Positions 26,640 through 41,170 of a stretch of DNA of 64,000 bases are shown in pieces; position 1 is the first letter of the stretch; each line of letters begins with the position of its first letter. The notes under the pieces were generated by a model, which was not told where the DNA came from, ran no database searches, and worked only from the letters and a program-made list of their open reading frames with translations. The translations under genes were made by a program, and so were the position numbers. Source of the DNA: Thermoplasmatota archaeon (lineage in GTDB: Archaea > Thermoplasmatota > Thermoplasmata > Thermoplasmatales > Thermoplasmataceae); NCBI GenBank assembly GCA_023381355.1, contig JAMCUL010000012.1, positions 21,389-85,388 on the forward strand, in the 5' to 3' direction.

Positions 26640-26940
26640 CCTTAAATTTCTTTAACGTATTAAACAATATTCTAATCTGGAAATGAATTATCTGATCTCT
26701 GGTGGCATCATCTTCAGGTGAACAGGGGGCAGGTTGAGGGTTGGAGAGAAGCCCATTTGCGTGATATTAGAAAAATCAGTTCCATTGTTTTGCGATTCAG
26801 GAACTGGGGAATCATAACATGCTTATCAGCAAATCTAATTCCGGTATGGTCATTCATCCCATAAGGATGTAATGATGTTTAACCGGGAGGGAAATCCGGG
26901 GAGTAAGACGTTAGAAATTGAATAACTGGCAACTTTTAAA
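26640..26940. other. Intergenic region upstream of mtnA and the tRNA-Lys/rpo operon
   Basis: About 300 bases between divergent transcription units. Apart from AT-rich promoter-like stretches at both ends I see no gene or RNA element. Confidence 0.4.
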
Positions 26941-26944
26941 AGAA

Positions 26945-26956
26945 TGTTTATATTTC
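26945..26956 (+). promoter_or_regulatory. TATA-like box for tRNA-Lys
   Basis: TGTTTATATTTC lies about 37 bases before the mature tRNA 5' end, leaving room for a short 5' leader to be removed by RNase P. The next gene, rpoH, has no separate TATA box in range, so this may also drive the polymerase operon. Confidence 0.45.
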
Positions 26957-26987
26957 AAAAAGATATTCACTACGCCGGCAAAAAATA

Positions 26988-27061
26988 GGGCCCATAGCTC
27001 AGCTAGGTAGAGCATCTGGCTTTTAACCAGAGGGTCAGGGGTTCGAATCCCCTTGGGCCCG
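26988..27061 (+). tRNA. tRNA-Lys (anticodon TTT)
   Basis: A 74-base cloverleaf: acceptor GGGCCCA pairs with TGGGCCC (seven pairs), discriminator G, D-arm AGCTCAGCTAGGTAGAGC. The anticodon stem TCTGG/CCAGA encloses CTTTTAA (anticodon TTT), and the T-arm is around GGTTCGAATCC. There is no intron and no encoded CCA. It ends 15 bases before the rpoH ATG. The minus-strand ORF across it (26911-27201) is an artefact. Confidence 0.97.
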
Positions 27062-27076
27062 TAAGGGTGATAAAAA

Positions 27077-27352
27077 ATGAGTAAATTCAACGTGTTGCAC
27101 CACGACTTAGTACCAGAGCATGATCTAGTTGAGGAAAGGGATGAGGGGCAGGTTCTTAAAAAATTAAATACACAGAAAGATTTTTTACCCAAAATAAGCA
27201 TTAAGGATCCAGCTATAGAAGCTCTATCGGAGATTTATGGAGAGATTAGACCGGGAAGAATTATCAGAATCACGAGGAAGGTATCAAGAGACGATAAGAC
27301 TGTTGGTATCACGGAGTATTATCGGGTTGTTAGTAACGAGGTTATGAGATGA
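27077..27352 (+). CDS. rpoH: DNA-directed RNA polymerase subunit H (Rpo5)
   Basis: Archaeal counterpart of the C-terminal domain of eukaryotic RPB5, at the DNA entry jaw. The 91-residue protein has FNVLHHDLVPEHDLVEE near the start and IKDPAIEALSEIYGEIRPG followed by RIIRITR, all standard. A GGGTGAT Shine-Dalgarno precedes the ATG. It overlaps rpoB by four bases. The order H-B-A'-A'' is the archaeal norm. Confidence 0.96.
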   Translation: MSKFNVLHHDLVPEHDLVEERDEGQVLKKLNTQKDFLPKISIKDPAIEALSEIYGEIRPGRIIRITRKVSRDDKTVGITEYYRVVSNEVMR

Positions 27353-30300
27353 AGGAAATTATTGAATCGTATTTTAAGAATGAGAGCATTGTTGGTGATC
27401 AGATTGAGTCCATGAATACCTTTGTGGCGTCAATAGACAATCCAGATAGCGTTATGCAGAGGATTGTGGACGAGACAAAAATTTCTGACGATGATGAACC
27501 TGGCGTGATTGTTCTTGACTCAACGAAAACTGGTGGAAGGGACATAAGAATCTATTTTGGAAGACCAAAGGAAAAAGGCAAATATTATGGACAGCCAACA
27601 GTATGGATAGATACTCCCGAGATCAAGGAAGCGTCGGGAGCCACAAACCAGATAACTCCGCAGGAGGCCAGGATCAGGGATCTGAACTATACTGCTCCAA
27701 TCAATTTAAGATTGAAGGTAGTTGAAGATGGAGTGGAATCCACTCCTGAGACAATCAAGATTGGAGAAATGCCAGTGATGGTGAGAACAAAGGCATGCAC
27801 TCTGTACGGGTCAAATCTTGACAGGTATATTGAGAAGAATAACGGGCCAATAAACGGGACAAGAAAGGAAAAACTCCAGTATGTAGGTGAGGATCCAAAC
27901 GATTCAGGCGGTTATTTCATAATCAGTGGGAGTGAAAGAGTTATTGTTTCCCTTGAAGATCTTGCACCGAACAAGATCCTGGTTGAATACGAGGAGAAGT
28001 ATGAGACGAGGACTGAGGTTGCAAAGGTATTCTCTCAGGCTGGCGGATACAGGGCTATGACATCTCTAGAGAAGTCAAGGGATGGGGATATAAATGTCAA
28101 TATCCCTACAATATCAGGTGCCATCCCCATAGTAATACTCATGAAAGCCCTGGGAATGGAGAAGGATAAGGACATCCATGATGCAATCCATTCAACGGAT
28201 GAAATGGACCCCATTATATTCTACAACATAGAGGCATCAAGAGACGCAAAATACCTTGCACCAAACGGTGTTGTGAACCAGGAAGATGCCATAAACTACC
28301 TTGAGAAGAGATTCGCAGCCGGACAGGCAAAAGATTTCAGGGAAAAGAAGATTTCGCAGATAGTTGATAAATTACTTCTGCCGCATCTTGGCGATTCCAA
28401 GGAAGACAGGATCAAGAAGGCACTGTATCTTGGAAGGATGGCCAGGGCCCTTCTCGAGCTGAACCTAGGGATAAGGAAAGTGGATGACAAGGATCATCTT
28501 GCAAACAAGAGGGTCAAGCTGGCAGGCGATCTTATGGATGAGCTGTTCAGGAACGCATTCCAGTCAGTTATCAAGGATCTGAAATACCAGCTTGAGAAGA
28601 CGTATAACAGGAAGAAGGGACTGAGAATAAAACCTGCTGTGAGACAGGACCTGTTGACGCAGAAGATCATACATGCAATGTCGACCGGCAACTGGATTGG
28701 TGGAAGAACCGGAGTATCCCAGCTTCTTGACAGGGTTTCCAACGTGAGCACCATATCTCATCTGAGAAGAATAATTTCTCCACTGACAAGGTCCCAGCCT
28801 CACTTCGAGGCAAGGGATCTCCACCCAACACAGTGGGGCAGGATATGCCCGAATGAGACGCCAGAAGGACAGAACTGTGGTCTTGTCAAGAATGAGGCAC
28901 TGATGATTAACGTTTCAAAGGGTATAGACACAATTGATGTACTTGAATTCCTGAATGAAAGAGGAATGAGGGAACCGTCAAGAGAGGAAGAGGACATGGG
29001 CAGGGTTTATCTCAACGGTGATTTCGTCGGTTACCACGCCGATCCAAATAGTCTAACCCAGGAAGTGAGAAAGGCAAGGAGGAAGGGTGAAATTTCAGAT
29101 GAGGTTAATATCCGTTTTGATTCATCAAACAGGGAAGTCGTAATAAACTGTGACAGGGGAAGGATCAGGAGGCCACTTCTCGTGGTTGAAAATGGGAAGG
29201 TGGCAGTTACAAGAGACATACTTGAAAGATTGAGGCTTGGTGAACTGCAGGTAAGAGACCTTACGAGGATAGGGGTGCTTGAATGGATAGATGCAGAGGA
29301 GGAAGAGGATCTTTACGTTGCACTTTATGCATATGATTTCCCTGAAAGATGCCCTTCATGTGGCACACTTCTTTTCAGGTCCATTGTTGACTGGGTGAAC
29401 GAGGGTGAAGATGATATCAAGCTAATGTGCCAGAGATGCGGGAACGTTTTCAAGGGTGAGTCCCGCATCACAATGGAACATACACATCTGGAGATAGATC
29501 CTTCGATGATCCTTGGGGTAACCGCATCAATGATCCCATACCCAGAACATAACTCATCGCCAAGGATAACAATGGCATCGGCAATGACAAAGCAGTCCAT
29601 TGGACTCTCAGCAACAAACTTCAGGGTCAGGACAGATACAAGAGGGCACTTTATGCATTATCCGCAGGTTCCGCTCGTCAAGACACAGGTCATGGATTAT
29701 GTGAAATATGAGAAGCGGCCTGCAGGCCAGAATTTTGTTGTAGCAATTGTCTCATACCAGGGATACAACATCCAGGATGCCATAGTTTTCAACAGGGCAG
29801 CAGTGGAAAGAGGCCTTGGCAGGAGCAACTTCTTCAGGACATATAAGGCTGAGGAGAGGAGATATCCTGGAGGAGACGAGGATAAGTTCGGAATACCGCC
29901 TCATGATGTCATGGGAGCGAGGATGGAGAATTTCTACAGGGAGCTTGATCAGGATGGCATAATAAATCCAGAGGCGTATGTGCAGGGATCAGATGTCCTT
30001 GTCGGGAAGACATCACCTCCAAGGTTTTCTGGAGAGGACAGTGACAGGCTTGGCCCGCAGAGAAGAAGGGAATCTTCAGTTACAATGCGTCCCAACGAAA
30101 GTGGATATGTCGACAACGTCATACTAACTGTCTCCGAGAGCAACAGCAAGATTGTGAAGATAAGGGTAAGAAGTGACAGGAGGCCAGAACTTGGAGATAA
30201 ATTTGCATCAAGGCATGGACAGAAGGGTGTTATTGGTGCCCTTGTCCCCCAGGAGGACATGCCATTCGCTGAATCTGGCACAATCCCTGATATCCTCATA

Positions 30301-30932
30301 AACCCCCACGCGATTCCATCAAGAATGACGATCGGGCACATCCTTGAGATGATCGGGGGAAAAGTTTCGTCCATGAGGGGAAGCCAGGTTGATGGAACAA
30401 TATTCAAGGGCGAACCTGAAAATTCACTCAGGGAAGAACTCTTAAAATACGGTTTCAGGTATGATTGTACTGAAACAATGTATGATGGAATTACTGGAAA
30501 GAAGCTTGAGGCTGAAATATTCACCGGAGTCATATATTACCAGAAACTGCACCACATGGTTGCAGGGAAATTCCACGCCAGGTCAAGAGGGCCGGTTCAG
30601 ATCCTTACAAGGCAGCCCACTGAAGGAAGATCAAGGCAGGGAGGCTTGAGGTTTGGTGAAATGGAGAGGGATACCCTCATAGCTCACGGGGCGGCCATGG
30701 TCATTAAGGACAGGCTCCTTGATCAGAGCGACGGGACAATACTCTATGTCTGTGGGAACCAGTCATGCGGTCACATCGCAATTCTGGACAGACGGAAAGG
30801 CACATTGAGATGCCCTGTATGTGGAAACACTGGAAATATACATCCAATCGAGACGAGTTATGCATTCAAGCTTATGAGGGATGAACTGATGTCAATGGGT
30901 GTTATGATGAGACTTATTCTTGGTGATCTTAA

Positions 30933-30936
<4 letters not shown>
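27349..30936 (+). CDS. rpoB: DNA-directed RNA polymerase subunit B (Rpo2, unsplit)
   Basis: Second largest polymerase subunit, in one 1195-residue chain; many methanogens have it split into B' and B''. Recognisable regions are HPTQWGRICPNETPEGQNCG (fork region) and the zinc site CPSCGTLLF with CQRCGNVF. The catalytic-centre segments GYNIQDAIVFN and GDKFASRHGQKGVIG follow. The C-terminal clamp has the cysteines CGNQSCGH and CPVCGNTG. ATGA overlaps join it to rpoH and rpoA'. An unsplit B fits a Thermoplasmata origin. Confidence 0.97.
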
Positions 30937-36067
<5,131 letters not shown>

Positions 36068-36069
36068 TT

Positions 36070-36507
36070 TTGGGTTCCAAGGGAGTTACAATTGACAACA
36101 GGATCATGGAACTGCGTGCACTATTCGACAGGGTTGCAAGAGTTGAGGTGAAGGAATGCATGGAAAATGATGACATGGTTCTCTTCATCGTGCCCGAAAG
36201 GAAGATGGCCGAGATGTTCAAGAGGAATCAGAATGTGGTTGCAAATCTCAAGGAGAAGATAAACAAGCACATACTGATCGCAGAATATTCAAGGGACATG
36301 ATTTCTTTCGTGAAAAACCTGTATTTCAGGTATGGGGTAAAGGAGATCTACATCAAGTGGGATCAGGGCCAGATTGACATACAGGTATCCGTGGATCCAA
36401 ACGAAGTGGGAAAGGCAATAGGAAAAGAGGGGAGAAACGTCAAGCTTATGAAAGATGCAATTTCAAGGTTTACAGAGATCAAGTCTCTTTCAATAAAGCA
36501 GCCATAG
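36070..36507 (+). CDS. nusA: NusA-like KH-domain transcription factor
   Basis: Archaeal NusA consists of two KH domains only; the 145 residues match that size. The second KH loop is VDPNEVGKAIGKEGRNVKL, followed by ISRFTEIKSLSI. The start appears to be TTG 36070, two bases after the rpoA'' stop, with AAAGGTGAA upstream. It ends the polymerase operon. The rpl30e gene commonly found between rpoA'' and nusA is absent here. Confidence 0.9.
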   Translation: MGSKGVTIDNRIMELRALFDRVARVEVKECMENDDMVLFIVPERKMAEMFKRNQNVVANLKEKINKHILIAEYSRDMISFVKNLYFRYGVKEIYIKWDQGQIDIQVSVDPNEVGKAIGKEGRNVKLMKDAISRFTEIKSLSIKQP

Positions 36508-36524
36508 ACCATTTTTCAGGGGAA

Positions 36525-36536
36525 AGGATATAAGCC
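36525..36536 (+). promoter_or_regulatory. TATA-like box for aIF1A-rio1-KH
   Basis: AGGATATAAGCC lies about 37 bases before the aIF1A ATG; a second CATATATG stretch lies about 22 bases before it. Either would give a short leader. Confidence 0.45.
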
Positions 36537-36568
36537 TATACCCCATATATGATAGAGAGTTGAAATAA

Positions 36569-36910
36569 ATGGACAGTAATAAATTTAATAAATCTTCAGC
36601 AAATCCTGACGATCAGATTACAAAGGTCATAATGCCCAATAAGCGGAAGGGGGAGATGTTCGGAATAGTTGAGAAATTATCGGGAGGATCTCACCTGACT
36701 GTTATGTGCGAGGATGGATTCACAAGAGCCTCCAGGATTCCGGGGAAGATGAAGAAGAGGATGTGGATCAGGGAAAAGGATCTTGTTATCGTGAAGCCGT
36801 GGCAGTTCCAGAATGAAAAGGCAGATATTGTATACCGGTACACCCAGACGCAGGCTAATTATTTGAGCAGGAATTCAGTCCTTCCTGAAATCATAAATAT
36901 ATTCAAGTAA
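36569..36910 (+). CDS. eif1A: Translation initiation factor aIF1A
   Basis: OB-fold initiation factor that binds the 30S A site. The 113-residue protein has MPNKRKGEMFGIVEKLSGGS and RIPGKMKKRMWIREKDLVIV followed by KPWQFQNEKADIVYRYT, all standard eIF1A/aIF1A. A flexible N-terminal tail precedes the OB domain. It starts a three-gene group with rio1 and a KH protein (gaps of one base or less), a common archaeal cluster. Confidence 0.95.
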   Translation: MDSNKFNKSSANPDDQITKVIMPNKRKGEMFGIVEKLSGGSHLTVMCEDGFTRASRIPGKMKKRMWIREKDLVIVKPWQFQNEKADIVYRYTQTQANYLSRNSVLPEIINIFK

Positions 36911-36911
36911 G

Positions 36912-37676
36912 ATGGAAGATACATCAGCATTAAGGAAACTGCTTGATCGTGATGAGTTCAAGTTCAGTGAAAATCTCGACAGGAAGACAGAGGGGCTGGT
37001 ATTTGATAAGAGGACCATAGATGCCATATTCCAGGTTTTCAAGGAGTTTTCCATCAGGAGCCTGGATTTCCCGATCTCATCCGGCAAGGAGGCCCTGGTT
37101 TTCAAGGTTATAGGGAATAAGGGCCCCCTGGTAATGAAGATATTCAAGATGTCCACTCTGAAATTCTCCAATATCCAGAAATATATTGACGGGGATCCAA
37201 GATTCAAGAATTACCGGAAGACGAGGGGAAATATTGTATACTTATGGACCAGAAAGGAATTCTCAAATCTATCACTGTGCGAGGACAACGGGATCAGGAC
37301 TCCAAGGCCATACGGCTTCAAGGAAAACATTTTGCTTATGAGTTATGTAGGCACAAAAGTCTCTCCCGCCCCAAAACTTAAGGACGTCACCGAATTGAAG
37401 AGGGAGAAATACCTGACTGATGCAATGCTGCAGTACAGATCCATGGTTGAAAAGGCACACATAGTTCACGCAGATTTCAGTGAATACAATATACTCTGCC
37501 ACATGGGAAGAAGTTATGTGATTGATTTAGGACAGGCGGTATCAAATGAACATCCAATGGCAGCAGAATTCCTTAAAAGGGATATTGACAATATGAGGAA
37601 CTACTGCGAGAGAAACAGGATAGAATTTCGGGAGGACTGGGTTCCTGAGCTAAGGAGGAATGATGAGGATGAGTGA
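36912..37676 (+). CDS. rio1: RIO1-type serine/threonine kinase
   Basis: Atypical kinase acting in late small-subunit maturation in archaea and eukaryotes. The P-loop-like ISSGKEALVFKVIG is at about residues 56-69. The catalytic segment is IVHADFSEYNILC (Asp about 185) and the metal-binding segment YVIDLGQAVSNEHP. The 254-residue length fits RIO1. It lies between aIF1A and a Pno1/Dim2-like KH protein, all small-subunit biogenesis or initiation functions. Confidence 0.93.
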   Translation: MEDTSALRKLLDRDEFKFSENLDRKTEGLVFDKRTIDAIFQVFKEFSIRSLDFPISSGKEALVFKVIGNKGPLVMKIFKMSTLKFSNIQKYIDGDPRFKNYRKTRGNIVYLWTRKEFSNLSLCEDNGIRTPRPYGFKENILLMSYVGTKVSPAPKLKDVTELKREKYLTDAMLQYRSMVEKAHIVHADFSEYNILCHMGRSYVIDLGQAVSNEHPMAAEFLKRDIDNMRNYCERNRIEFREDWVPELRRNDEDE

Positions 37677-38226
37677 TAAATACAGCATTTCAGTGAGAAT
37701 CCCTAAGGAGCGTATAGGTGTTCTCATAGGAAAGGACGGCGCGGTGAAGAAATCTATCGAGGAAGCAGGTGAATGCATCCTTGAAATTGATTCACAGGAG
37801 GGAGACGTTCTTATAATCCAGAACGGGGACCCTGTAAATGTAAACATAACGGGAGAAGTTGTCAGGGCGATTGGAAGGGGGTTCAACCCGGACAGGGCTT
37901 ATAACCTTTTCAACGACGGCTTCCAGCTTGTGGTGCTTCCACTGAGGGATGTGGCAAAGAAAGGTTCCAACAGGATCAGTGAGATAAAGGGAAGAATCAT
38001 AGGAAGGGAAGGAAAAACAAGGCAGATCATAGAGGACATAACAGACACCATGATTTCAGTATACGGCGACACGGTTTCACTCATAGGAGATTATATCTCC
38101 ATGAAATACGCCCTGCAGGCTGTGGAGATGCTTATTGAGGGAAGGAAGCAGAGAACAGTCTACTCATTCCTTGAAACAAGGGTAAAGGACCTGAAGATGG
38201 AAAGGTTGAATGAGTCATTCAGGTAA
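37663..38226 (+). CDS. KH-domain ribosome biogenesis protein (Pno1/Dim2-like)
   Basis: Two KH domains: the first has IPKERIGVLIGKDGAVKKSI, the second ISEIKGRIIGREGKTRQIIE; the C-terminus has EFLETR-like SFLETRVKDLK. This is the archaeal Dim2/Pno1 homologue, which binds the 3' end region of 16S precursor. ATGs at 37660, 37663 and 37669 are all in frame behind an AAGGAGG site; 37660 is too close to it, so 37663 or 37669 is likely. It overlaps the rio1 end. Confidence 0.92.
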   Translation: MRMSDKYSISVRIPKERIGVLIGKDGAVKKSIEEAGECILEIDSQEGDVLIIQNGDPVNVNITGEVVRAIGRGFNPDRAYNLFNDGFQLVVLPLRDVAKKGSNRISEIKGRIIGREGKTRQIIEDITDTMISVYGDTVSLIGDYISMKYALQAVEMLIEGRKQRTVYSFLETRVKDLKMERLNESFR

Positions 38227-38292
38227 CGCCTCAACTGTGACCTTTTGATCCTCATAATAAGTGTTATATTGCTTTATCAAATATCCAGACAC

Positions 38293-38367
38293 AGCGGGGT
38301 GGGGTAGCTAGGAAATCCCGACGGGCTCATAACCCGTAGATCGATGGTTCAAATCCATTCCCCGCTA
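38293..38367 (+). tRNA. Initiator tRNA-Met (anticodon CAT)
   Basis: The acceptor stem AGCGGGG pairs with CCCCGCT, giving the A1-U72 pair typical of archaeal initiators. The anticodon stem ACGGG/CCCGT has the three consecutive G-C pairs that mark initiator tRNA. The loop is CTCATAA and the T-arm is around GGTTCAAATCC. There is no intron. The last 19 bases overlap the end of hemD on the other strand. Confidence 0.95.
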
Positions 38368-39050
38368 TACTCGTATATCTTTTGAATTAATTCCCTGAAA
38401 TTCCCATTGCCACGAAAGGGGATGTTTCCATATCCAAGATCATTCAGCTTTTTCTCTGTGGTTCTGCCTAATGGAAAGCACCTCCTTCCGGTATAAATAC
38501 CATGAGTCTGGGAATGGAATGTCTCCACCTCTGATGGTGACGTGAAGACAAATCCAATAGCATCCGGGCCAGAGGCATGCATTTCTATCTCTACGGAAGA
38601 ATCAATCTCCACATACTCATACAGCACAAGATTCAGGCAGATGACCCCACACTCATACGCCCTCCTCTCGAAAATATCTGTATGGCTGAAATTCCTTGGA
38701 ACTATTACTCTATCGCCACTTTTCATGCAGCTGCATATTGAATCTGCAAGTCCATCTGAATCATGATCCGGAGGCGTGATGGAATCCACTCCATTCTCAA
38801 GGAGCAGATCCCTGGTTCTTTCTCCAATGGAGAAGACCTTCACGTTCCTGATGCATTCAGGTCCATACTCTTCCATGAATGCCCTTACGCCATCAGTGCT
38901 CATGAAGGCAATTCCCTGAAAAGATTCCTTACGCGGATCAAAGTCTCCCTTTCTCCTGACAGTCTTTGCCAGGGGTATATTTACAATCCTGATGGGATAT
39001 TCCTCACTCTTAAATTTGTTCTCAGGCCTGAAGCTGATTATGTACCTCAG
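38349..39050 (-). CDS. hemD: Uroporphyrinogen-III synthase, probable CTG start
   Basis: HemD closes hydroxymethylbilane into uroporphyrinogen III. Weakly conserved family features are visible: FMSTDGVRAFMEEYG, VKVFSIGERTRDLLLENG and FVFTSPSEVETF. The track begins at ATG 38903, which lies inside the VRAF strand region and would delete the first 49 residues. Reading upstream the frame stays open and gives RYIISFRPENKFKSEEYPIR, a proper HemD N-terminus. It contains no ATG, GTG or TTG. The best candidate is CTG 39050, overlapping the hemC TGA as CTGA and giving a normal 233 residues. The stop codon region lies within the initiator tRNA gene (opposite strand). Confidence 0.75.
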   Translation of the reverse strand: MRYIISFRPENKFKSEEYPIRIVNIPLAKTVRRKGDFDPRKESFQGIAFMSTDGVRAFMEEYGPECIRNVKVFSIGERTRDLLLENGVDSITPPDHDSDGLADSICSCMKSGDRVIVPRNFSHTDIFERRAYECGVICLNLVLYEYVEIDSSVEIEMHASGPDAIGFVFTSPSEVETFHSQTHGIYTGRRCFPLGRTTEKKLNDLGYGNIPFRGNGNFRELIQKIYEYSGEWI

Positions 39051-39883
39051 GCGATCATCTCCCGGACCCTGTGTGCAATGGCCCTTGCATCAGCGAGATC
39101 AAGTATTTTCCTTATTATCTTAACCTCAGTTTCACCTGAGGTTATGTCAATGTACAGTATTTTTTCAATGGGATGGTAAAATATCCCGTTCGGTGTTGAA
39201 CATCCGAAATCCAGAATGCTGGATACCTCCCTTTCAAAATCAAATCTCCTCCTGGCAACAGGATCCTCGCAGCTCTTTATCCCCTCATTATCTGCCGCTG
39301 TTCCTCTGGATACCACAGCTATGATTCCCTGATTGGCAGCAGGCACATTCATGGCCTCATCCAGGACAGTGAATCTTCTTCCGGGAAAGAGCCTTCTGAT
39401 ACCGGCCTCTGAGAGTACGATACCGTCATACTCGCCATTCTCCAGTTTTCCGATCCTTGTATCAATATTTCCCCTTATATTGTGGAATTCCCACTCAGGA
39501 TGAATCCTTGAAAGTTGCTTCTCTCTCCTCGGTGACGAGGTTCCGATCCTCATCTTCCTGTTTATGTTCTCATCATCCCTCAGGAGGAGTGCATCATGGT
39601 AGCTTTCCCATTCAAACACTGCGGTTACCTGGAGATCATCATCCAAATCACCGGGCATGTCCTTTGCACTGTGGACTGCACAGTCCAACCTGCCTTCCAG
39701 GACCATCTCATTCAGCCTCCTCACGAAAAGCCCGGTTCCCCCTATTTCCTTCAGGGACTTTTCCTGCGTCTCATCTCCGTGGCTTGTTACCCTTTCTATT
39801 TTGCTGTCCCTTTTTCCAAGTCTTTCGACGAACATTTCCGCCTGAAGGACAGCAAGCTTACTGGATCTTGTTCCCACTAACAT
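39047..39883 (-). CDS. hemC: Porphobilinogen deaminase (hydroxymethylbilane synthase)
   Basis: HemC polymerises four porphobilinogens. It starts LVGTRSSKLAVLQAEMF and has CAVHSAKDMPGDL, MRIGTSSPRREKQL and FHNIRGNIDTRIGKLENGEY-type substrate-binding arginines (quoted in part). The cofactor-binding Cys is in DFGCSTPNG. ATG 39883 gives the usual N-terminus; ATG 39892 is possible. The start overlaps hemL by 26 bases. The end overlaps the proposed CTG start of hemD. Confidence 0.93.
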   Translation of the reverse strand: MLVGTRSSKLAVLQAEMFVERLGKRDSKIERVTSHGDETQEKSLKEIGGTGLFVRRLNEMVLEGRLDCAVHSAKDMPGDLDDDLQVTAVFEWESYHDALLLRDDENINRKMRIGTSSPRREKQLSRIHPEWEFHNIRGNIDTRIGKLENGEYDGIVLSEAGIRRLFPGRRFTVLDEAMNVPAANQGIIAVVSRGTAADNEGIKSCEDPVARRRFDFEREVSSILDFGCSTPNGIFYHPIEKILYIDITSGETEVKIIRKILDLADARAIAHRVREMIA

Positions 39884-41138
39884 TAAGATCATACTCCAGT
39901 GCATAGGCCATCTTGAAGGCGGCCATCTCTACCTCTTCCGGCGTGTGTGCCATTCCTATGAACGAAGTCTCGAACTGCCCGGGTGACAGGTAAATGCCAT
40001 TCCTGAGAAGGTTCTTGAAGAATTCTGTAAACATGGGAATACTGCATTTCTTTGCACTTTCATAATCTGAAACTTCGTGGCTGCTGAAGAAAACAGTGAA
40101 CATGTTGTATACCCTGTTTACCCTCACCCCAAGATCTTTGTATGGCTCAAGTTTATCCTCAATCCATCTCGCAAGCTCAATTGTAGGATTATAGTCGCTC
40201 TTCTTCAGGAAATGCAGGGTCGCAATTCCTGAGGCCATGGTATAGGGGTTTGCCGAAAATGTTCCTGACTGGTAAACATTTCCGGATGGGGAAATATTCT
40301 TCATAATCTCCTCCGAACCACCAAATAATCCAACCGGCATTCCTCCTCCTATGATTTTTCCCATTGTGGTTATATCCGGCCTCACTCCAATAAGATCCTG
40401 GTATGCCCCATAGTGGAACCTGAATCCAGTGATCACCTCATCGAATATGAGGAGTGAGCCGTACCTGGTGGTAATTTCTCTCAGGAATTTCAGGAAATCC
40501 TTTTCCGGTGGTATAACACCCATGTTCCCAAGGACAGGCTCGGTTATCACAGCTGCAATATCGTTTCCATGCCTCCTGAATATATCCTCTATATTTTCGA
40601 CGTTGTTGAATTTCCCAACCAGAACTGTTTTGCCTACCTCTTCCGGAATACCCCTGCTTGATGGTATGCCGAATGTCATTGCCCCACTACCCGCTTCAAC
40701 GAGAACGTAATCATGGGAACCGTGGAATCCACCTGCCATCTTGAGGATGAGTTTCCTTCCTGTGTACCCCCTGGCAAGTCTTATTGCGTGCATTGTTGAT
40801 TCAGTGCCGGAGTTCACAAATCTCATCATTTCGATGGATGGCACGGCATTCCTTATGAGTTCTCCCATGACTATCTCATTTTCTGTTGGGACTCCTTCAG
40901 GAAGTGGATTTCCCAGATATTCCATGATTTCCTCAAGAATCTCCGTATTTCCATAGCCCGCAAAATTTGCGCCGAATCCCATGGAGAAGTCGAGGTATTC
41001 ATTGCCATCAACATCAAATATTCGACTTCCGGAAGCCCTTGAAAAATAAACCGGATAGGGTTCATAAAACCTTACAGGAGAATTTACCCCCTTTGGAAAT
41101 ATTTTTAATGCCCTCTGAAAAAGTTCTCTGGAGTCCAT
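39858..41138 (-). CDS. hemL: Glutamate-1-semialdehyde 2,1-aminomutase
   Basis: PLP enzyme making 5-aminolevulinate in the C5 tetrapyrrole pathway. Class III aminotransferase features are PKGVNSPVR, FVNSGTESTMHAIRLARGYT, LLIFDEVITGFR and the PLP Lys in TTMGKIIGGGMPVG. The track extends to 41213, but ATG 41138 (MDSRELFQRALKIFPKGVNS) matches the family and sits about 25 bases after a TATA-like box. It leads the hemL-hemC-hemD operon; hemA and hemB are not in the window. Confidence 0.94.
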   Translation of the reverse strand: MDSRELFQRALKIFPKGVNSPVRFYEPYPVYFSRASGSRIFDVDGNEYLDFSMGFGANFAGYGNTEILEEIMEYLGNPLPEGVPTENEIVMGELIRNAVPSIEMMRFVNSGTESTMHAIRLARGYTGRKLILKMAGGFHGSHDYVLVEAGSGAMTFGIPSSRGIPEEVGKTVLVGKFNNVENIEDIFRRHGNDIAAVITEPVLGNMGVIPPEKDFLKFLREITTRYGSLLIFDEVITGFRFHYGAYQDLIGVRPDITTMGKIIGGGMPVGLFGGSEEIMKNISPSGNVYQSGTFSANPYTMASGIATLHFLKKSDYNPTIELARWIEDKLEPYKDLGVRVNRVYNMFTVFFSSHEVSDYESAKKCSIPMFTEFFKNLLRNGIYLSPGQFETSFIGMAHTPEEVEMAAFKMAYALEYDLNVSGNKIQ

Positions 41139-41156
41139 GCTGAGGTATGGCACATC

Positions 41157-41170
41157 GTAATTTATCCTTT
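41157..41170 (-). promoter_or_regulatory. TATA-like box for hemL-hemC-hemD
   Basis: AAGGATAAATTACG on the minus strand is centred about 25 bases before the hemL ATG, consistent with a leaderless message. Confidence 0.45.

Noticed and set aside
26911-27201. Minus-strand ORF of 96 codons across tRNA-Lys
   Set aside because: It is antisense to the tRNA and to the start of rpoH; this kind of tRNA-antisense ORF is a well-known annotation artefact.
38349-38903. hemD starting at ATG 38903 as in the ORF track
   Set aside because: It would remove about 49 residues that form the first strand and helix of the HemD fold; the open upstream frame encodes a fitting N-terminus.
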